Source of the DNA: Parvibaculum sp.
Lineage (GTDB): Bacteria; Pseudomonadota; Alphaproteobacteria; Parvibaculales; Parvibaculaceae
Direction: 5' to 3'
DNA: 50,110 nucleotides
Assembly (NCBI RefSeq): GCF_002684405.1
Contig: NZ_NYVD01000086.1
Span: forward strand, 1 to 50,110
Position 1 is the first letter of the stretch. The number at the start of each line of letters is the position of its first letter. This document shows positions 40,860-49,984 of this stretch, in pieces. The position numbers were made by a program, and so were the translations under genes. The notes beneath the pieces were generated by a model. The model saw nothing but the letters and a program-made list of their open reading frames with translations, was not told the origin of the DNA and ran no database searches.

Positions 40860-40882
40860 ATGGCCCGGACGAGCCGGGCCAT
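40860..40882. repeat. REP-like palindrome, copy 9
   Basis: Arms ATGGCCCGG and CCGGGCCAT with loop ACGAG, flanked by GACGTGG and GAC. It ends 25 bases before the hemN stop and pairs head-to-head with copy 8. Confidence 0.85.
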
Positions 40883-40907
40883 GACGCTTCATATCATTGA
40901 ATGAAAA

Positions 40908-42257
40908 TCAAACCGCCTTGGAGTGCCGCGCCCCGCCCGCTTCGAGATAGCGGTCGAAGACGGCGCAGACGGCGCGCATGAGGGGGCGGCCTTCCTCGGT
41001 GATGACGAGGCGCGAACCGTCGCGCAGCACGATACCGTCGGCTTCCAGCGGCTCCAGCGCGGCAAGTTCGGGATCGAACGCATCCGGGTCGAGCCCGTGC
41101 AGACCCGCGATTGCGGCGAGGTCGACATTCATGTCGCACATCAGCTTTTCGATGATCTCACGCCGCAGCTTGTCGTCGCCATTGACGGCGATGCCGCGCG
41201 TGATGGGCAACTCCCCTGCCCGGACCGTTTCCTTGTAGCGCTCGATGGCAATCTCGTTCGCCACATAGCCCTGCGGCAGCGAGCCGATGCCACTCGCGCC
41301 CAGCGCGATGAGGACCGGCGCTTCGTCGGTCGTGTAGCCCTGAAAATTGCGATGCAGCGCCCCGGCCTTCGCCGCTTCCGCCATCGGGTCGTCGGGATGG
41401 GCGAAATGATCGAGCCCGACGCGGACATATCCCGCCTCCAGCAGCGCATCGGCGGTGGCTTCATATTGCGCCCAGCGCTCGGCCATATCCGGCAGCGCCT
41501 CTTCGGGGATGAGCTTCTGATGCGGCTTCATCCACGGCACATGCGCATAGCCGAAGAGCGCAATGCGCGCAGGCGCGAGCCCGGCGGCAAGCCGCGCCAT
41601 CTCGGTCACGCTTTCCACCGTCTGATAGGGAAGCCCGTAAACGAGATCCATATTGATCGCGGAAATACCGGCATCGCGCAGCCAGCCGCTCACCCGCGCC
41701 GTCACATCGTAAGGCTGAATGCGGTTGATCGCCTTCTGTACGCGCTCGTCGAAATCCTGCACGCCGATGGAGGCGCGCGTCACGCCCGCCTTGGCCATGG
41801 CGCGGACGTAATCCTCAGTCGCCGTGCGCGGGTCCATCTCGACCGCGATGTCGGCATCCAGCGTGACGTTGTAGAACTCGCGAAGCTGCGCCAGCGTCTG
41901 CGCGAAATCGTCGGCCTTCAGCAGCGTCGGACTGCCGCCGCCAAAATGCACGTGATCGACCTTCATCCGTGCCGGGAGCTTGCCTGCGATGAGCTTCGCC
42001 TCGGCCTGCACCGCATCCAGATAATCCGCCACCGGCGCATATTTATGCGTCGCCTTGGTGTGGCAGCCGCAGAACCAGCACATCTCCGCGCAATAGGCGA
42101 TATGGAGATAGAGCGACAGCGGCGCGGTCGGCTCCAGCTCGGAAAGCCAGCGCGCATAGGTGCCCCCGTCCACCGACGGGCCGAAATGCGGCGCGGTCGG
42201 ATAGGAGGTGTAGCGCGGAACCCGGAGGTCGTATTTTTCAATCAGGTCGAGTCTCAT
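40908..42257 (-). CDS. hemN: Oxygen-independent coproporphyrinogen III dehydrogenase
   Basis: 449 residues, the full-length HemN type rather than the shorter HemW. The radical-SAM cluster is C56-A-E-M-C60-W-F-C63, followed by G-C; the extra Cys is typical of HemN. H-F-G-G-G-S-P-T near 106-113 is the SAM-binding glycine motif, and Y-T-S-Y-P-T-A near 16-22 is the N-terminal trip-wire segment. It makes protoporphyrinogen IX without O2. No FNR-type box (TTGAT-N4-ATCAA) is evident upstream; instead a palindrome lies 44 bases before the ATG. It is convergent with hemF. Confidence 0.96.
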   Translation of the reverse strand: MRLDLIEKYDLRVPRYTSYPTAPHFGPSVDGGTYARWLSELEPTAPLSLYLHIAYCAEMCWFCGCHTKATHKYAPVADYLDAVQAEAKLIAGKLPARMKVDHVHFGGGSPTLLKADDFAQTLAQLREFYNVTLDADIAVEMDPRTATEDYVRAMAKAGVTRASIGVQDFDERVQKAINRIQPYDVTARVSGWLRDAGISAINMDLVYGLPYQTVESVTEMARLAAGLAPARIALFGYAHVPWMKPHQKLIPEEALPDMAERWAQYEATADALLEAGYVRVGLDHFAHPDDPMAEAAKAGALHRNFQGYTTDEAPVLIALGASGIGSLPQGYVANEIAIERYKETVRAGELPITRGIAVNGDDKLRREIIEKLMCDMNVDLAAIAGLHGLDPDAFDPELAALEPLEADGIVLRDGSRLVITEEGRPLMRAVCAVFDRYLEAGGARHSKAV

Positions 42258-42300
42258 GAGGCCAAGCTAAAGCGCGCTCAGCCTCCCGCCTATTCGCCCA

Positions 42301-42317
42301 AATGTCGCAGGGACATT
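42301..42317. promoter_or_regulatory. Palindrome between hemN and cca
   Basis: AATGTC and GACATT arms separated by GCAGG. It lies 44 bases upstream of the hemN start and 16 bases beyond the cca stop, where a hemN operator would be expected. The half-sites resemble those of the MarR operator at 16370-16390 (ATGTC and GACAT), with tighter spacing. Confidence 0.45.
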
Positions 42318-42339
42318 CGGTACGAAGGCTTTGAGAACA

Positions 42340-43593
42340 TTAGTAAATCGTCGCCTGCACCACGGCCTTCAGCCGCTCGATGATGGAAAACTCGTCATCG
42401 GTGAAGTCGCTGTCGACCCACCATTCCTCGACCTCGCGATAGACGCGGCCCATTTCGGGGCCTTCCGGCACGCCGGCGGCCTTCATCATCGCGCCGTCGA
42501 GCGGCAGCTGCGGCTTTTCCCAGCTATCGGCCATGGCCAGCATCGCCCGCCACTGGAAGGCATTGTGGTCGGGCTTCTCGCTCGCCCAGCCCAGCATGAC
42601 GCGATTCTTGAAGAGCTCCAGCCCCATATTGTAGAGCGCGCGACGCACCTCGCGCATGGAGAGGTAGCAGACGATCTTGGTCGTATCGGTGAGCATGGCC
42701 GTCAGGCGCTCACGATCCTTGTTGGAGAATTTCAGCCGGTCGGCCAGCGCATCGACGCCCGCCTTGTCGAGATCGAGCATCGCACCCAGACGCAGCACCG
42801 GCGAGGGGTCGGCGGTGAAAAGCTGGTCGCGCTCGATCCGCACGAGATTTTCAAAGCGATCGAGCTTCGAGGCTTCGGGCAGCACCTCCGTCAGCACGCC
42901 CGAGGCGGCCATCTGGCGGAAGGCGGCGGGCGCCTCGTCGGCGGTCAGTGTCTTGAAAAGCTCGACGCGAATGCGCTCGCCGGAAAGCTGCTTCATGCCT
43001 TCCTTCTCGTCGGCGCAGGCCTTGAGCGAGGCTGCGTCCGGCTCGCCCTTGCCGTACCAGGCATGAAATCGGAAGAAACGCAGGATGCGCAGATAGTCTT
43101 CGCGGATGCGCTCGCGCGGATCGCCGATGAAGCGCACCAGCCGGGCCTGCAGATCGTCCTGCCCGCCCAGCGGATCGTGCAGCGTGCCGTCCTTGTCGGC
43201 ATATAGCGCGTTCATGGTGAAGTCGCGGCGCTTGGCGTCCTCCACCCAGTCCTCGGTGAATTCCACATCGGCATGGCGGCCATGCGTGGCCACATCGACG
43301 CGCAGCGTGGTGATCTCGAAATGACGCCCCTCGGCCACCGCCGTCACCGTGCCATGCTCGATCCCGGTGGGAATGACCTTGATGCCCTTCGCCTCCAGCA
43401 GCGCCTGCGCCCTGTCGGGCGTCTCGGTGGTGGCGATATCCACATCGGTCACCGGCTCGCCCAGCAGCGAATTGCGCACGCAGCCGCCCACGAAACGCGC
43501 CGTGCCGCCCTCGGCTTCCAGCGCCTCCATCACGGCGCGGGTTTCGGCCGCTTTCAGCCAGATCTGGTTGGCGAGCTTCTTATCGGCACTCAT
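42340..43593 (-). CDS. cca: CCA tRNA nucleotidyltransferase/poly(A) polymerase family
   Basis: 417 residues, class II nucleotidyltransferase. The head domain has F-V-G-G-C-V-R-N-S-L-L near 34-44 and the catalytic D-V-D-I-A-T near 50-55, then R-R-D-F-T-M-N-A-L-Y near 118-127, R-F-I-G-D-P-R-E-R-I-R-E-D-Y-L-R-I-L-R-F-F-R-F near 151-173 region and E-R-I-R-V-E-L near 204-210. It adds or repairs the 3' CCA of tRNAs. The alternative, poly(A) polymerase I, cannot be fully excluded by eye. It precedes no close partner; the Nudix gene ends 129 bases upstream. Confidence 0.93.
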   Translation of the reverse strand: MSADKKLANQIWLKAAETRAVMEALEAEGGTARFVGGCVRNSLLGEPVTDVDIATTETPDRAQALLEAKGIKVIPTGIEHGTVTAVAEGRHFEITTLRVDVATHGRHADVEFTEDWVEDAKRRDFTMNALYADKDGTLHDPLGGQDDLQARLVRFIGDPRERIREDYLRILRFFRFHAWYGKGEPDAASLKACADEKEGMKQLSGERIRVELFKTLTADEAPAAFRQMAASGVLTEVLPEASKLDRFENLVRIERDQLFTADPSPVLRLGAMLDLDKAGVDALADRLKFSNKDRERLTAMLTDTTKIVCYLSMREVRRALYNMGLELFKNRVMLGWASEKPDHNAFQWRAMLAMADSWEKPQLPLDGAMMKAAGVPEGPEMGRVYREVEEWWVDSDFTDDEFSIIERLKAVVQATIY

Positions 43594-43722
43594 CGGGGGC
43601 GACCTCCATACGCATTATCGTTCTCGTCACGTGTTTTCGGCCAGACTGCCATTCCGCGCGGCGCGGGGCCAGAGCATAAATGACGCGGGCGTCATTTTCT
43701 TCAAGGCCGGGTCATATGACCC

Positions 43723-44376
43723 TCAGGCGCTCGCCTGCTGATGCTCGAAAAGCCTGAGATACATGTTGCGAAGCATGCCCGCCGTGGCGCCCCAGATATA
43801 CTGGCCGCCATAGGGCATGGCGTAATAATGCCGCCGCTTGCCCTTCCACACGGCGCTGTGGCGCTCGTGATTCTCCGGGTTCATCAGAAAGGAGAGCGGC
43901 ACCTCGAAGACATCCGCCACCTCGCCCGGATTCACCGTCAGCTCGAAACCGGGCCGCACGAACCCCACCACCGGGAGAATGCGAAAGCCCGTGCCGGTCT
44001 CGTAAAGATCGAGATAGCCCGCCACCTCCACGAAGGAGCGGTCGAGCCCGACTTCCTCCTCCGCCTCGCGCAGCGCGGCCTCGACCGGCGTCTCGCCGGG
44101 CTCCATCTTGCCACCGGGAAAGGCGACCTGGCCCGAATGCTGGCCCAGATGGTCCGCGCGCCGCGTCAGCAGCATATGGGCGCCATGCGCATGCTCAACG
44201 ATGGGCACCAGCACGGCGGCGGCGCGCAATGTCTTACGGTCTTCCGGCTCCAGCCAGTCGTCCGGATCGGGGTTCAGCGCATGGTCGCCATTGACCGGCA
44301 CCTCGCCCAGCATCACCTCCATCGACGGGGGCTCGCGATCGATATGATCGAGAATCAGCTCACGGTAGTTCTTCAT
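43723..44376 (-). CDS. Nudix hydrolase, CoA pyrophosphatase-like
   Basis: 217 residues. The Nudix box [18 protein letters not shown], continuing E-E-E-V-G-L, is complete at about 98-120, and the preceding L-L-T-R-R-A-D-H-L[10 protein letters not shown] is the UPF0035 extension found in CoA and acyl-CoA pyrophosphatases. It would split CoA into phosphopantetheine and 3',5'-ADP. Its start overlaps the stop of the DUF1285 gene by 4 bases, so they are translated together. The pair DUF1285-Nudix-cca is a common alphaproteobacterial order. Confidence 0.92.
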   Translation of the reverse strand: MKNYRELILDHIDREPPSMEVMLGEVPVNGDHALNPDPDDWLEPEDRKTLRAAAVLVPIVEHAHGAHMLLTRRADHLGQHSGQVAFPGGKMEPGETPVEAALREAEEEVGLDRSFVEVAGYLDLYETGTGFRILPVVGFVRPGFELTVNPGEVADVFEVPLSFLMNPENHERHSAVWKGKRRHYYAMPYGGQYIWGATAGMLRNMYLRLFEHQQASA

Positions 44377-45047
44377 CCGCCCTGCTTTCGTGCGCCCACT
44401 TCATCGGCCGGCATGAAGGGAAAGAACTCGCCCGACGACCAGATGCCGAACCATTGGCGCCCATCGACTTCCTCTTCCGCGCCAAGCTCCACCAGATCGT
44501 AGAAGACGGCGCGATTGATGAGCGCATCGAGCCGCGCGCGCACATGCACGTAGGGCGCAGGCTCGCCGGTTTCCTTGTCGATCTCGAATCGCATGGGATG
44601 CTCGGGGCCCGCCACTGTCTCGTCGCCGACATTGGTCCGGAAGGTCAGAACCTGATCCTTGCCCTCGCCCTCCACCTGCATGGCGACCGCGACGAAGGGC
44701 GCATCCTCCACCGTGATGCCGATCTTCTCCACCGGCGTGACGAGATAATATTTGCCGTCCTCGTCGTGACGCAGAACGGTTGAGAAAAGCCGCACGAGTT
44801 TTTCGCGCCCGATGGGCGTGCCGAGATACCACCAGCTCCCGTCGCGGGCGATCCGCATGTCGATATCGCCGCAAAAAGGCGGATTCCACTTGTGCACGGG
44901 CGGCAGGCCTTTCGCCTTCTTGCCCGCCGCTTCGGCTTCTGCGAGACCCTTCAGACCCATCGAGCCGCCGGATTCGCTCTTTTTCCCCATATCTTCCGAG
45001 GGATCATCCTGGGCGCCATCTTGTGCCGTTTGTGGCTTTGCGGTCAT
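44373..45047 (-). CDS. DUF1285-domain protein
   Basis: 224 residues. The first 45 are a low-complexity acidic and then Lys-rich leader. The conserved body begins [18 protein letters not shown] near 49-66, then W-Y-L-G-T-P-I-G-R near 73-81, [10 protein letters not shown] near 84-93, Y-L-V-T-P-V-E-K near 101-108 and a late F-Y-D-L-V-E near 182-187. The function of DUF1285 is unknown; structures show a two-domain beta fold. It is coupled to the Nudix gene downstream and divergent from the MoxR gene. Confidence 0.88.
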   Translation of the reverse strand: MTAKPQTAQDGAQDDPSEDMGKKSESGGSMGLKGLAEAEAAGKKAKGLPPVHKWNPPFCGDIDMRIARDGSWWYLGTPIGREKLVRLFSTVLRHDEDGKYYLVTPVEKIGITVEDAPFVAVAMQVEGEGKDQVLTFRTNVGDETVAGPEHPMRFEIDKETGEPAPYVHVRARLDALINRAVFYDLVELGAEEEVDGRQWFGIWSSGEFFPFMPADEVGARKQGG

Positions 45048-45210
45048 TTTGTCCCTTCTTTCGTCGGGTGAGCGGATTCCTGCCTTTCGCGCAGACGCCG
45101 GGCCATATTATCGTCAAGATACCAAGCGCTTATGATGCGGCGCTCAGCCGTGAGCGAAACGAGGCCCGTGCGGCGCCCGAAAGGCACCGTACCACCCAAT
45201 ATGTAGGTCA

Positions 45211-46209
45211 ATGCAGACAGTCAGTGAAGCCGACGGCACCGCCGTCGAGGAAATCGAAGCCGCGGGCGCGAAAATCGCCGCCGCGCGCGAGGCCATCGGC
45301 GAGGTCATTTACGGGCAGGAAACGGTCATCGACCAGACCCTCGTAACCGTGCTCGCAGGCGGCCATGCGTTGCTTGTCGGCGTGCCGGGCCTCGCCAAGA
45401 CGCTGCTCGTCCACACCATGGGCAAGGTGCTGGGCCTTGAGGACAAGCGCATCCAGTTCACTCCCGACCTGATGCCCGCCGACATTGTGGGCTCGGAAGT
45501 GCTGGAAGAATCCGATTCCGGCGGGCGCAGCTTCCGCTTCATCAAGGGGCCGGTCTTCTGCCAGCTCCTGATGGCCGACGAAATCAACCGCGCAAGCCCG
45601 CGCACCCAGTCCGCCCTCTTGCAGGCCATGCAGGAAAAGAACGTGACGGTGGCCGGCGTGCGCTACGAACTGCCCACCCCCTTCCATGTGCTCGCGACGC
45701 AGAACCCGCTGGAGCAGGAAGGCACCTACCCGCTGCCGGAAGCCCAGCTCGACCGCTTCCTGATGCAGATCGACGTGAATTATCCCGATTACGAAGCCGA
45801 GCGGCGCATGCTGCTTTCGACCACGGGCGAAAAGACGGTCGATGTTTCGCAATCCATGACGGTGAAAGACCTGATGGAAGCGCAGGCGCTGGTGCGCCGC
45901 GTGCCGGTCGGCGAAAAAGTGGTCGCCGCCATTCTGGAACTGGTGCGCGCCACACGGCCTGAGGAAGGCGCATCGGAAGAGGTGGAACGCCATGTGGCCT
46001 GGGGCCCCGGCCCGCGCGCCAGCCAGGCGCTGATGCTGGCCGTGCGTGCCCGCGCGCTGATCGACGGCCGCTTCTCGCCATCCGTCGAGGATGTGGTGGC
46101 GCTGGCCGCCCCCGTCCTGCGCCATCGCATGGCACTCAATTTCTCGGCACGGGCGGAGGGCGTGACTGTCAGCGGCGTCATCGACAGGCTCTGCCGGACC
46201 ATCGTCTGA
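45211..46209 (+). CDS. MoxR-family AAA+ ATPase
   Basis: 332 residues. Walker A is G-V-P-G-L-A-K-T (57-64), Walker B L-L-M-A-D-E-I-N (119-126), and sensor/finger motifs include E-Q-E-G-T-Y-P-L-P-E-A-Q-L-D-R-F near 168-182. MoxR ATPases act as chaperones with partner VWA or DUF58 proteins. Here the DUF58 gene starts 14 bases after it and a DUF4159 protein follows, giving the aerotolerance-type (Bat) cluster found in alphaproteobacteria. The start at 45211 has only a weak Shine-Dalgarno (GTAGGTC). Confidence 0.94.
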   Translation: MQTVSEADGTAVEEIEAAGAKIAAAREAIGEVIYGQETVIDQTLVTVLAGGHALLVGVPGLAKTLLVHTMGKVLGLEDKRIQFTPDLMPADIVGSEVLEESDSGGRSFRFIKGPVFCQLLMADEINRASPRTQSALLQAMQEKNVTVAGVRYELPTPFHVLATQNPLEQEGTYPLPEAQLDRFLMQIDVNYPDYEAERRMLLSTTGEKTVDVSQSMTVKDLMEAQALVRRVPVGEKVVAAILELVRATRPEEGASEEVERHVAWGPGPRASQALMLAVRARALIDGRFSPSVEDVVALAAPVLRHRMALNFSARAEGVTVSGVIDRLCRTIV

Positions 46210-46223
46210 CCGGAGCGCGCATC

Positions 46224-47159
46224 ATGCGGCCGCCGAGTGACAATGCGCCCCACGCGCCCGCGACCGGCCTGCGCGAACAGGCCGAAACGCTTGCCGAAGC
46301 GCTGCCGCCTCTGGTGGCGGAGGCCGAGCATGTCGCGCGCACCGTTGCGCAGGGGCTGCATGGCCGCCGCCGCGCAGGCACCGGCGAAACCTTCTGGCAA
46401 TATCGCCGCTTCCGCGAGGGCGACACCGCCGCCTCGGTGGACTGGCGCCACTCCGCCCGCACGCGCCATCTCTATGTGCGCGAAAAGGAATGGGAAGCCG
46501 CCGAAAGCGTCTGGATATGGCGCGACGGCTCGGCCTCCATGGACTATGCCTCCGATTTCGCTCCCTGCCGCAAACGCGACCGCGCGACCGTGCTGGCGCT
46601 CGCCCTCTCCTCGCTTCTCGTGCAGGGCGGCGAGAACATCGCGCCGCTGGGCAGCGGTGCGCAGCCCTCCACGGGCCGCACCGCCTTTCACCGCATGGCC
46701 CATGCCATGCTGGACCGCCGCGAAGACACCGCGCTCGAAAGCCTGCCGCCGCCGCAACATTTGCCGCGCTATGCACAGATCGTGCTGATCGGCGATTTTC
46801 TCTCCCCCGCCGAGGAGATCGCCGCGCGCATCCGCAGCTATGCCTCGGAAGGCATCAAGGGCCATCTGATCCAGGTACTCGATCCGGCCGAGGAAGACCT
46901 GCCGTTTTCCGGACGTACCGAATTCGAAGGCATCGAGGAAGAAACCCGCCTGATGGTGGGCCGCGCGGAAAGCCTGCGCAGCGCCTATCACAAGCGTCTC
47001 GCCACGCATCGCAGCCACATCGAAGAGGCCGTGCAGCGCCTGAACTTCACCTTTGCAACGCACCGGACCGACCGGCCGCCGCATCATGCATTGCTGGCGC
47101 TCTACGGTGCGCTGTCCGGCGCGCTGGACGCGGTGCAGCCGCCCCGCGCGGGAGGCTGA
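46224..47159 (+). CDS. DUF58-domain protein
   Basis: 311 residues. The DUF58 core is visible as G-R-R-R-A-G-T-G-E-T-F-W-Q-Y-R-R-F-R-E-G-D near 50-70, D-W-R-H-S-A-R near 76-82 and the W-R-D-G-S-A-S-M near 99-106, which begins a VWA-like fold with a D-x-S-x-S-type site (D101, S103, S105). No membrane segment is present, unlike many DUF58 proteins. It is the probable client or partner of MoxR, between MoxR and DUF4159. Confidence 0.92.
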   Translation: MRPPSDNAPHAPATGLREQAETLAEALPPLVAEAEHVARTVAQGLHGRRRAGTGETFWQYRRFREGDTAASVDWRHSARTRHLYVREKEWEAAESVWIWRDGSASMDYASDFAPCRKRDRATVLALALSSLLVQGGENIAPLGSGAQPSTGRTAFHRMAHAMLDRREDTALESLPPPQHLPRYAQIVLIGDFLSPAEEIAARIRSYASEGIKGHLIQVLDPAEEDLPFSGRTEFEGIEEETRLMVGRAESLRSAYHKRLATHRSHIEEAVQRLNFTFATHRTDRPPHHALLALYGALSGALDAVQPPRAGG

Positions 47160-47165
47160 CCGGCA

Positions 47166-49973
47166 ATGCTCACGCTCGGACCCCTCGCTTTCGCCGCCCC
47201 CTGGGTGCTGACCGGCCTCATCGCGCTGCCTGCGATCTGGTGGCTGCTGCGCATTGCACCGCCCTCGCCCAAGCGCATCCGCTTTCCCGCCATCCGCCTG
47301 CTGCAGGGCCTTTCCAATGAAGAGGAAACGCCCGCCCATACGCCGCTCTGGCTGCTGATCCTGCGCATGCTGCTCGCCGCCATCGTCATTATCGCGCTGG
47401 CCGAGCCGCTCTGGAATCCGGCCCCGAAAGTGTCCGGCGGCGGTCCCCTGCTGATCGTGATCGACGATGGATGGGCCTCGGCCGCAGACTGGAACGACCG
47501 GCAGAACGCGCGGGATAGCCTCATCGCCGCTGCGCGGCGCGAAGACCGCCCGGTGCTGACGGTCGGCACCGCGCCGCGCCTCACCCCCGGCGACATCGAC
47601 TTCTCCTCACCCGACGATGCCGCCTCTCGCGCCCGCGCCATGGAGCCGCGCCCCTTCGCCCCCGATCGCATGGCGCTGGCCGAAAGACTCGAAAAAGCGC
47701 CTGCGCTCAAAAAGGCCGCGCCGCATATCGTCTGGATCGGCGACGGGCTCGACTATGGCAAGGCGGCCGACTTCTCCGAAGCGCTCGCACGGATTGCGGG
47801 CAAGGACGGCGTGACGCTGATCGAACCCGCCCAGCGCGCATTGGCGCTGCTGCCGCCTGAATCGGACGGCGACGCGCTTGTGTCGAAGATCCGCCGCGCC
47901 AGCCCCGCCGATCCGGGCGAAGGCACGGTGCAGGCCATCGGAACCAAGGGCAATGTGCTTGCGACAGCTTCCTTCGCATTCGAGGACGGCGCGCTGGAAA
48001 CCAATGCGCGCCTCCAGCTTCCTCTTGAACTGCGCAACCGGATCGACCGTCTGCAGATCGTGAACGAGAACTCGGCCGGCGCCGTCACGCTGCTCGACGA
48101 GCGCTGGCGCCGCCGCGCGGTCGGTCTCGTTTCAGGCTCCGGCACAAACAAGGCACAGGCGCTGCTTTCCGACCTCTATTACATTCGCAAGGCGCTTGCG
48201 CCCTATGCGGAGCTGCGCGAAGCGGGTACCGGAAGCGGCAGCTCAAGCGTCGCGGAGCTTCTGTCCCGCCCGCTATCCGCACTCATGCTTGCCGATGTCG
48301 GCACGCTGACGAAGGCGGATGAAAAGCGCGTCGCGGACTGGGTGGAAAAAGGCGGCACGCTGGTACGCTTCGCAGGCCCGCATCTTGCCGCGCAAAGCGA
48401 CAGCCTGATCCCCGTGCCGCTGCGCCATGGCGGACGCGCACTTGGCGGCGCGCTCTCCTGGACGGAGCCGCAGCATCTCGCTCCCTTTGACGAAAACAGC
48501 CCCTTTGCGGGCCTCACCGTGCCGAAGGATGTAAACGTCTCGCGCCAGGAGCTGGCCGAACCGACGCTCGACCTCGGCGACAAGACATGGGCGCGCCTCA
48601 CCGACGGGACGCCGCTCGTCACCGCGGCGAAACGCGGCAAGGGCCGCATCGTGCTCTTTCATGTGACCGCGAATACCGACTGGTCGAACCTGCCGATCTC
48701 CGGCCTCTTCGTCGACATGCTCCGCCGTCTCGTCGCCAAAGCCCAGAACGTCGCCGAACCCGCATCCGGCAAGAGCGGCGATGAAACGCTGAGCCCCGTC
48801 GCCACGCTGAACGGGTTCGGCCGCCTCGGCACTCCCTCGCCGACGGTGACCGCCATCCCCGCGCGAGAGCTTGGCCGGACGGACAACAACCCACGCCACC
48901 CGCCCGGCCTTTACGGCCCGCAGGATGCGCCGCGCGCACGCAACCTTGCGAGCGACGCGCTGAAGCTGACGCCCGCCACCGACCTTCCCGGCCTGTCGGA
49001 GCGGCGCGGTTTTGCCGCCGGCGCCGAAATCGGCCTGCGCCCGCCGCTGCTGGGACTGGCGCTGCTGCTGCTGATCGCGGACGGCATCGCCGCGCTCTGG
49101 GTCACCGGTCTGTTCGAGACCGGAGAGATCCGCCGCGGGCGGCTCGGACGCAACCTTCTGCCGCTGCTGCTTCTCGGCCTCGTATTGGCCGCCGCGCCGA
49201 AAGCCTTCGCCGCGGATAACGACAATTTCGACATCGCCGCATCCACCGAGACACGTCTTGCCTATGTCATCACCGGCGACACGCAGGTGGACGAGGTGAG
49301 CCGCGAGGGGCTGAACGGCCTTTCCAACGCCTTGCGACAGCGCACCGCCTTCGAGCCCGACGATCCGATGGGCGTCGATGTCGCAAAGGACGAACTCGCC
49401 TTCTTCCCCCTGCTCTACTGGCCGATGACGGCGAACCAGCCGCCCCTCTCCCCCGAAACGCTCGGCAAGATCGACGCCTATATGAAAAACGGCGGCATGA
49501 TCCTGTTCGATACGCGCGACCAGCAGGAAGCGCTGTCGGGCGCGGGCGGCAACGGCCCCGGCGCCCGGACGCTGCAACGCCTTCTGGCGGGGCTCGACCT
49601 TCCCGCACTGGAACCGGTTCCCGCCAATCATGTGCTGACGCGCAGCTTCTATTTGCTGAAGGATTTTCCCGGCCGCTGGGCCGGCGGGCAGCTATGGGTC
49701 GCGGCAAGCGATAGCGGCTCGACGGATACGACCAGCCTGACCGCCCGCACCAATGACGGCGTCTCGCCCATCATCATCGGCTCCAACGACTATGCCGCCG
49801 CCTGGGCGGTGGATAATAACGGGCGTGCGCGCTACCCGGTCGTCCCCGGCGGCGAACGCCAGCGCGAAATGGCCGAACGTGTCGGCATCAACCTCGTCAT
49901 GTATGCACTGACCGGCAACTACAAATCCGATCAGGTGCATATCCCCGCTCTTCTCGAGCGGCTTGGGCAATAG
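47166..49973 (+). CDS. BatA/DUF4159 membrane protein
   Basis: 935 residues. The N-terminus is BatA-like: A-A-P-W-V-L-T-G-L-I-A-L-P-A membrane helix, P-x-R-I-R-F-P-A-I-R-L-L near 35-46 and a second helix near 58-78. The middle (about 90-610) is a large extracytoplasmic domain. Two helices near 625-650 and 660-685 lead to the C-terminal DUF4159 domain (from about 700: Y-V-I-T-G-D near 701-706, L-x-F-F-P-L-L-Y-W-P-M near 740-750, Y-M-K-N-G-G-M-I-L-F-D near 770-780). It is a large protein of the MoxR-DUF58 cluster with unknown biochemical role. The next gene begins 11 bases later. Confidence 0.92.
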   Translation: MLTLGPLAFAAPWVLTGLIALPAIWWLLRIAPPSPKRIRFPAIRLLQGLSNEEETPAHTPLWLLILRMLLAAIVIIALAEPLWNPAPKVSGGGPLLIVIDDGWASAADWNDRQNARDSLIAAARREDRPVLTVGTAPRLTPGDIDFSSPDDAASRARAMEPRPFAPDRMALAERLEKAPALKKAAPHIVWIGDGLDYGKAADFSEALARIAGKDGVTLIEPAQRALALLPPESDGDALVSKIRRASPADPGEGTVQAIGTKGNVLATASFAFEDGALETNARLQLPLELRNRIDRLQIVNENSAGAVTLLDERWRRRAVGLVSGSGTNKAQALLSDLYYIRKALAPYAELREAGTGSGSSSVAELLSRPLSALMLADVGTLTKADEKRVADWVEKGGTLVRFAGPHLAAQSDSLIPVPLRHGGRALGGALSWTEPQHLAPFDENSPFAGLTVPKDVNVSRQELAEPTLDLGDKTWARLTDGTPLVTAAKRGKGRIVLFHVTANTDWSNLPISGLFVDMLRRLVAKAQNVAEPASGKSGDETLSPVATLNGFGRLGTPSPTVTAIPARELGRTDNNPRHPPGLYGPQDAPRARNLASDALKLTPATDLPGLSERRGFAAGAEIGLRPPLLGLALLLLIADGIAALWVTGLFETGEIRRGRLGRNLLPLLLLGLVLAAAPKAFAADNDNFDIAASTETRLAYVITGDTQVDEVSREGLNGLSNALRQRTAFEPDDPMGVDVAKDELAFFPLLYWPMTANQPPLSPETLGKIDAYMKNGGMILFDTRDQQEALSGAGGNGPGARTLQRLLAGLDLPALEPVPANHVLTRSFYLLKDFPGRWAGGQLWVAASDSGSTDTTSLTARTNDGVSPIIIGSNDYAAAWAVDNNGRARYPVVPGGERQREMAERVGINLVMYALTGNYKSDQVHIPALLERLGQ

Positions 49974-49984
49974 GGGGTGGCATC

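Noticed and set aside
33286-40882. Possible CRISPR array from the repeated palindromes
   Set aside because: The copies lie kilobases apart or at irregular spacing, differ in sequence and orientation, and have no unique equal-length spacers or cas genes.
42258-42339. FNR/FixK box for hemN
   Set aside because: No TTGAT-N4-ATCAA-like sequence is present; the only symmetry is the AATGTC/GACATT palindrome.
48273-49631. A 452-codon minus-strand frame inside the DUF4159 gene
   Set aside because: The plus-strand protein has recognisable BatA and DUF4159 segments; the other frame has none.
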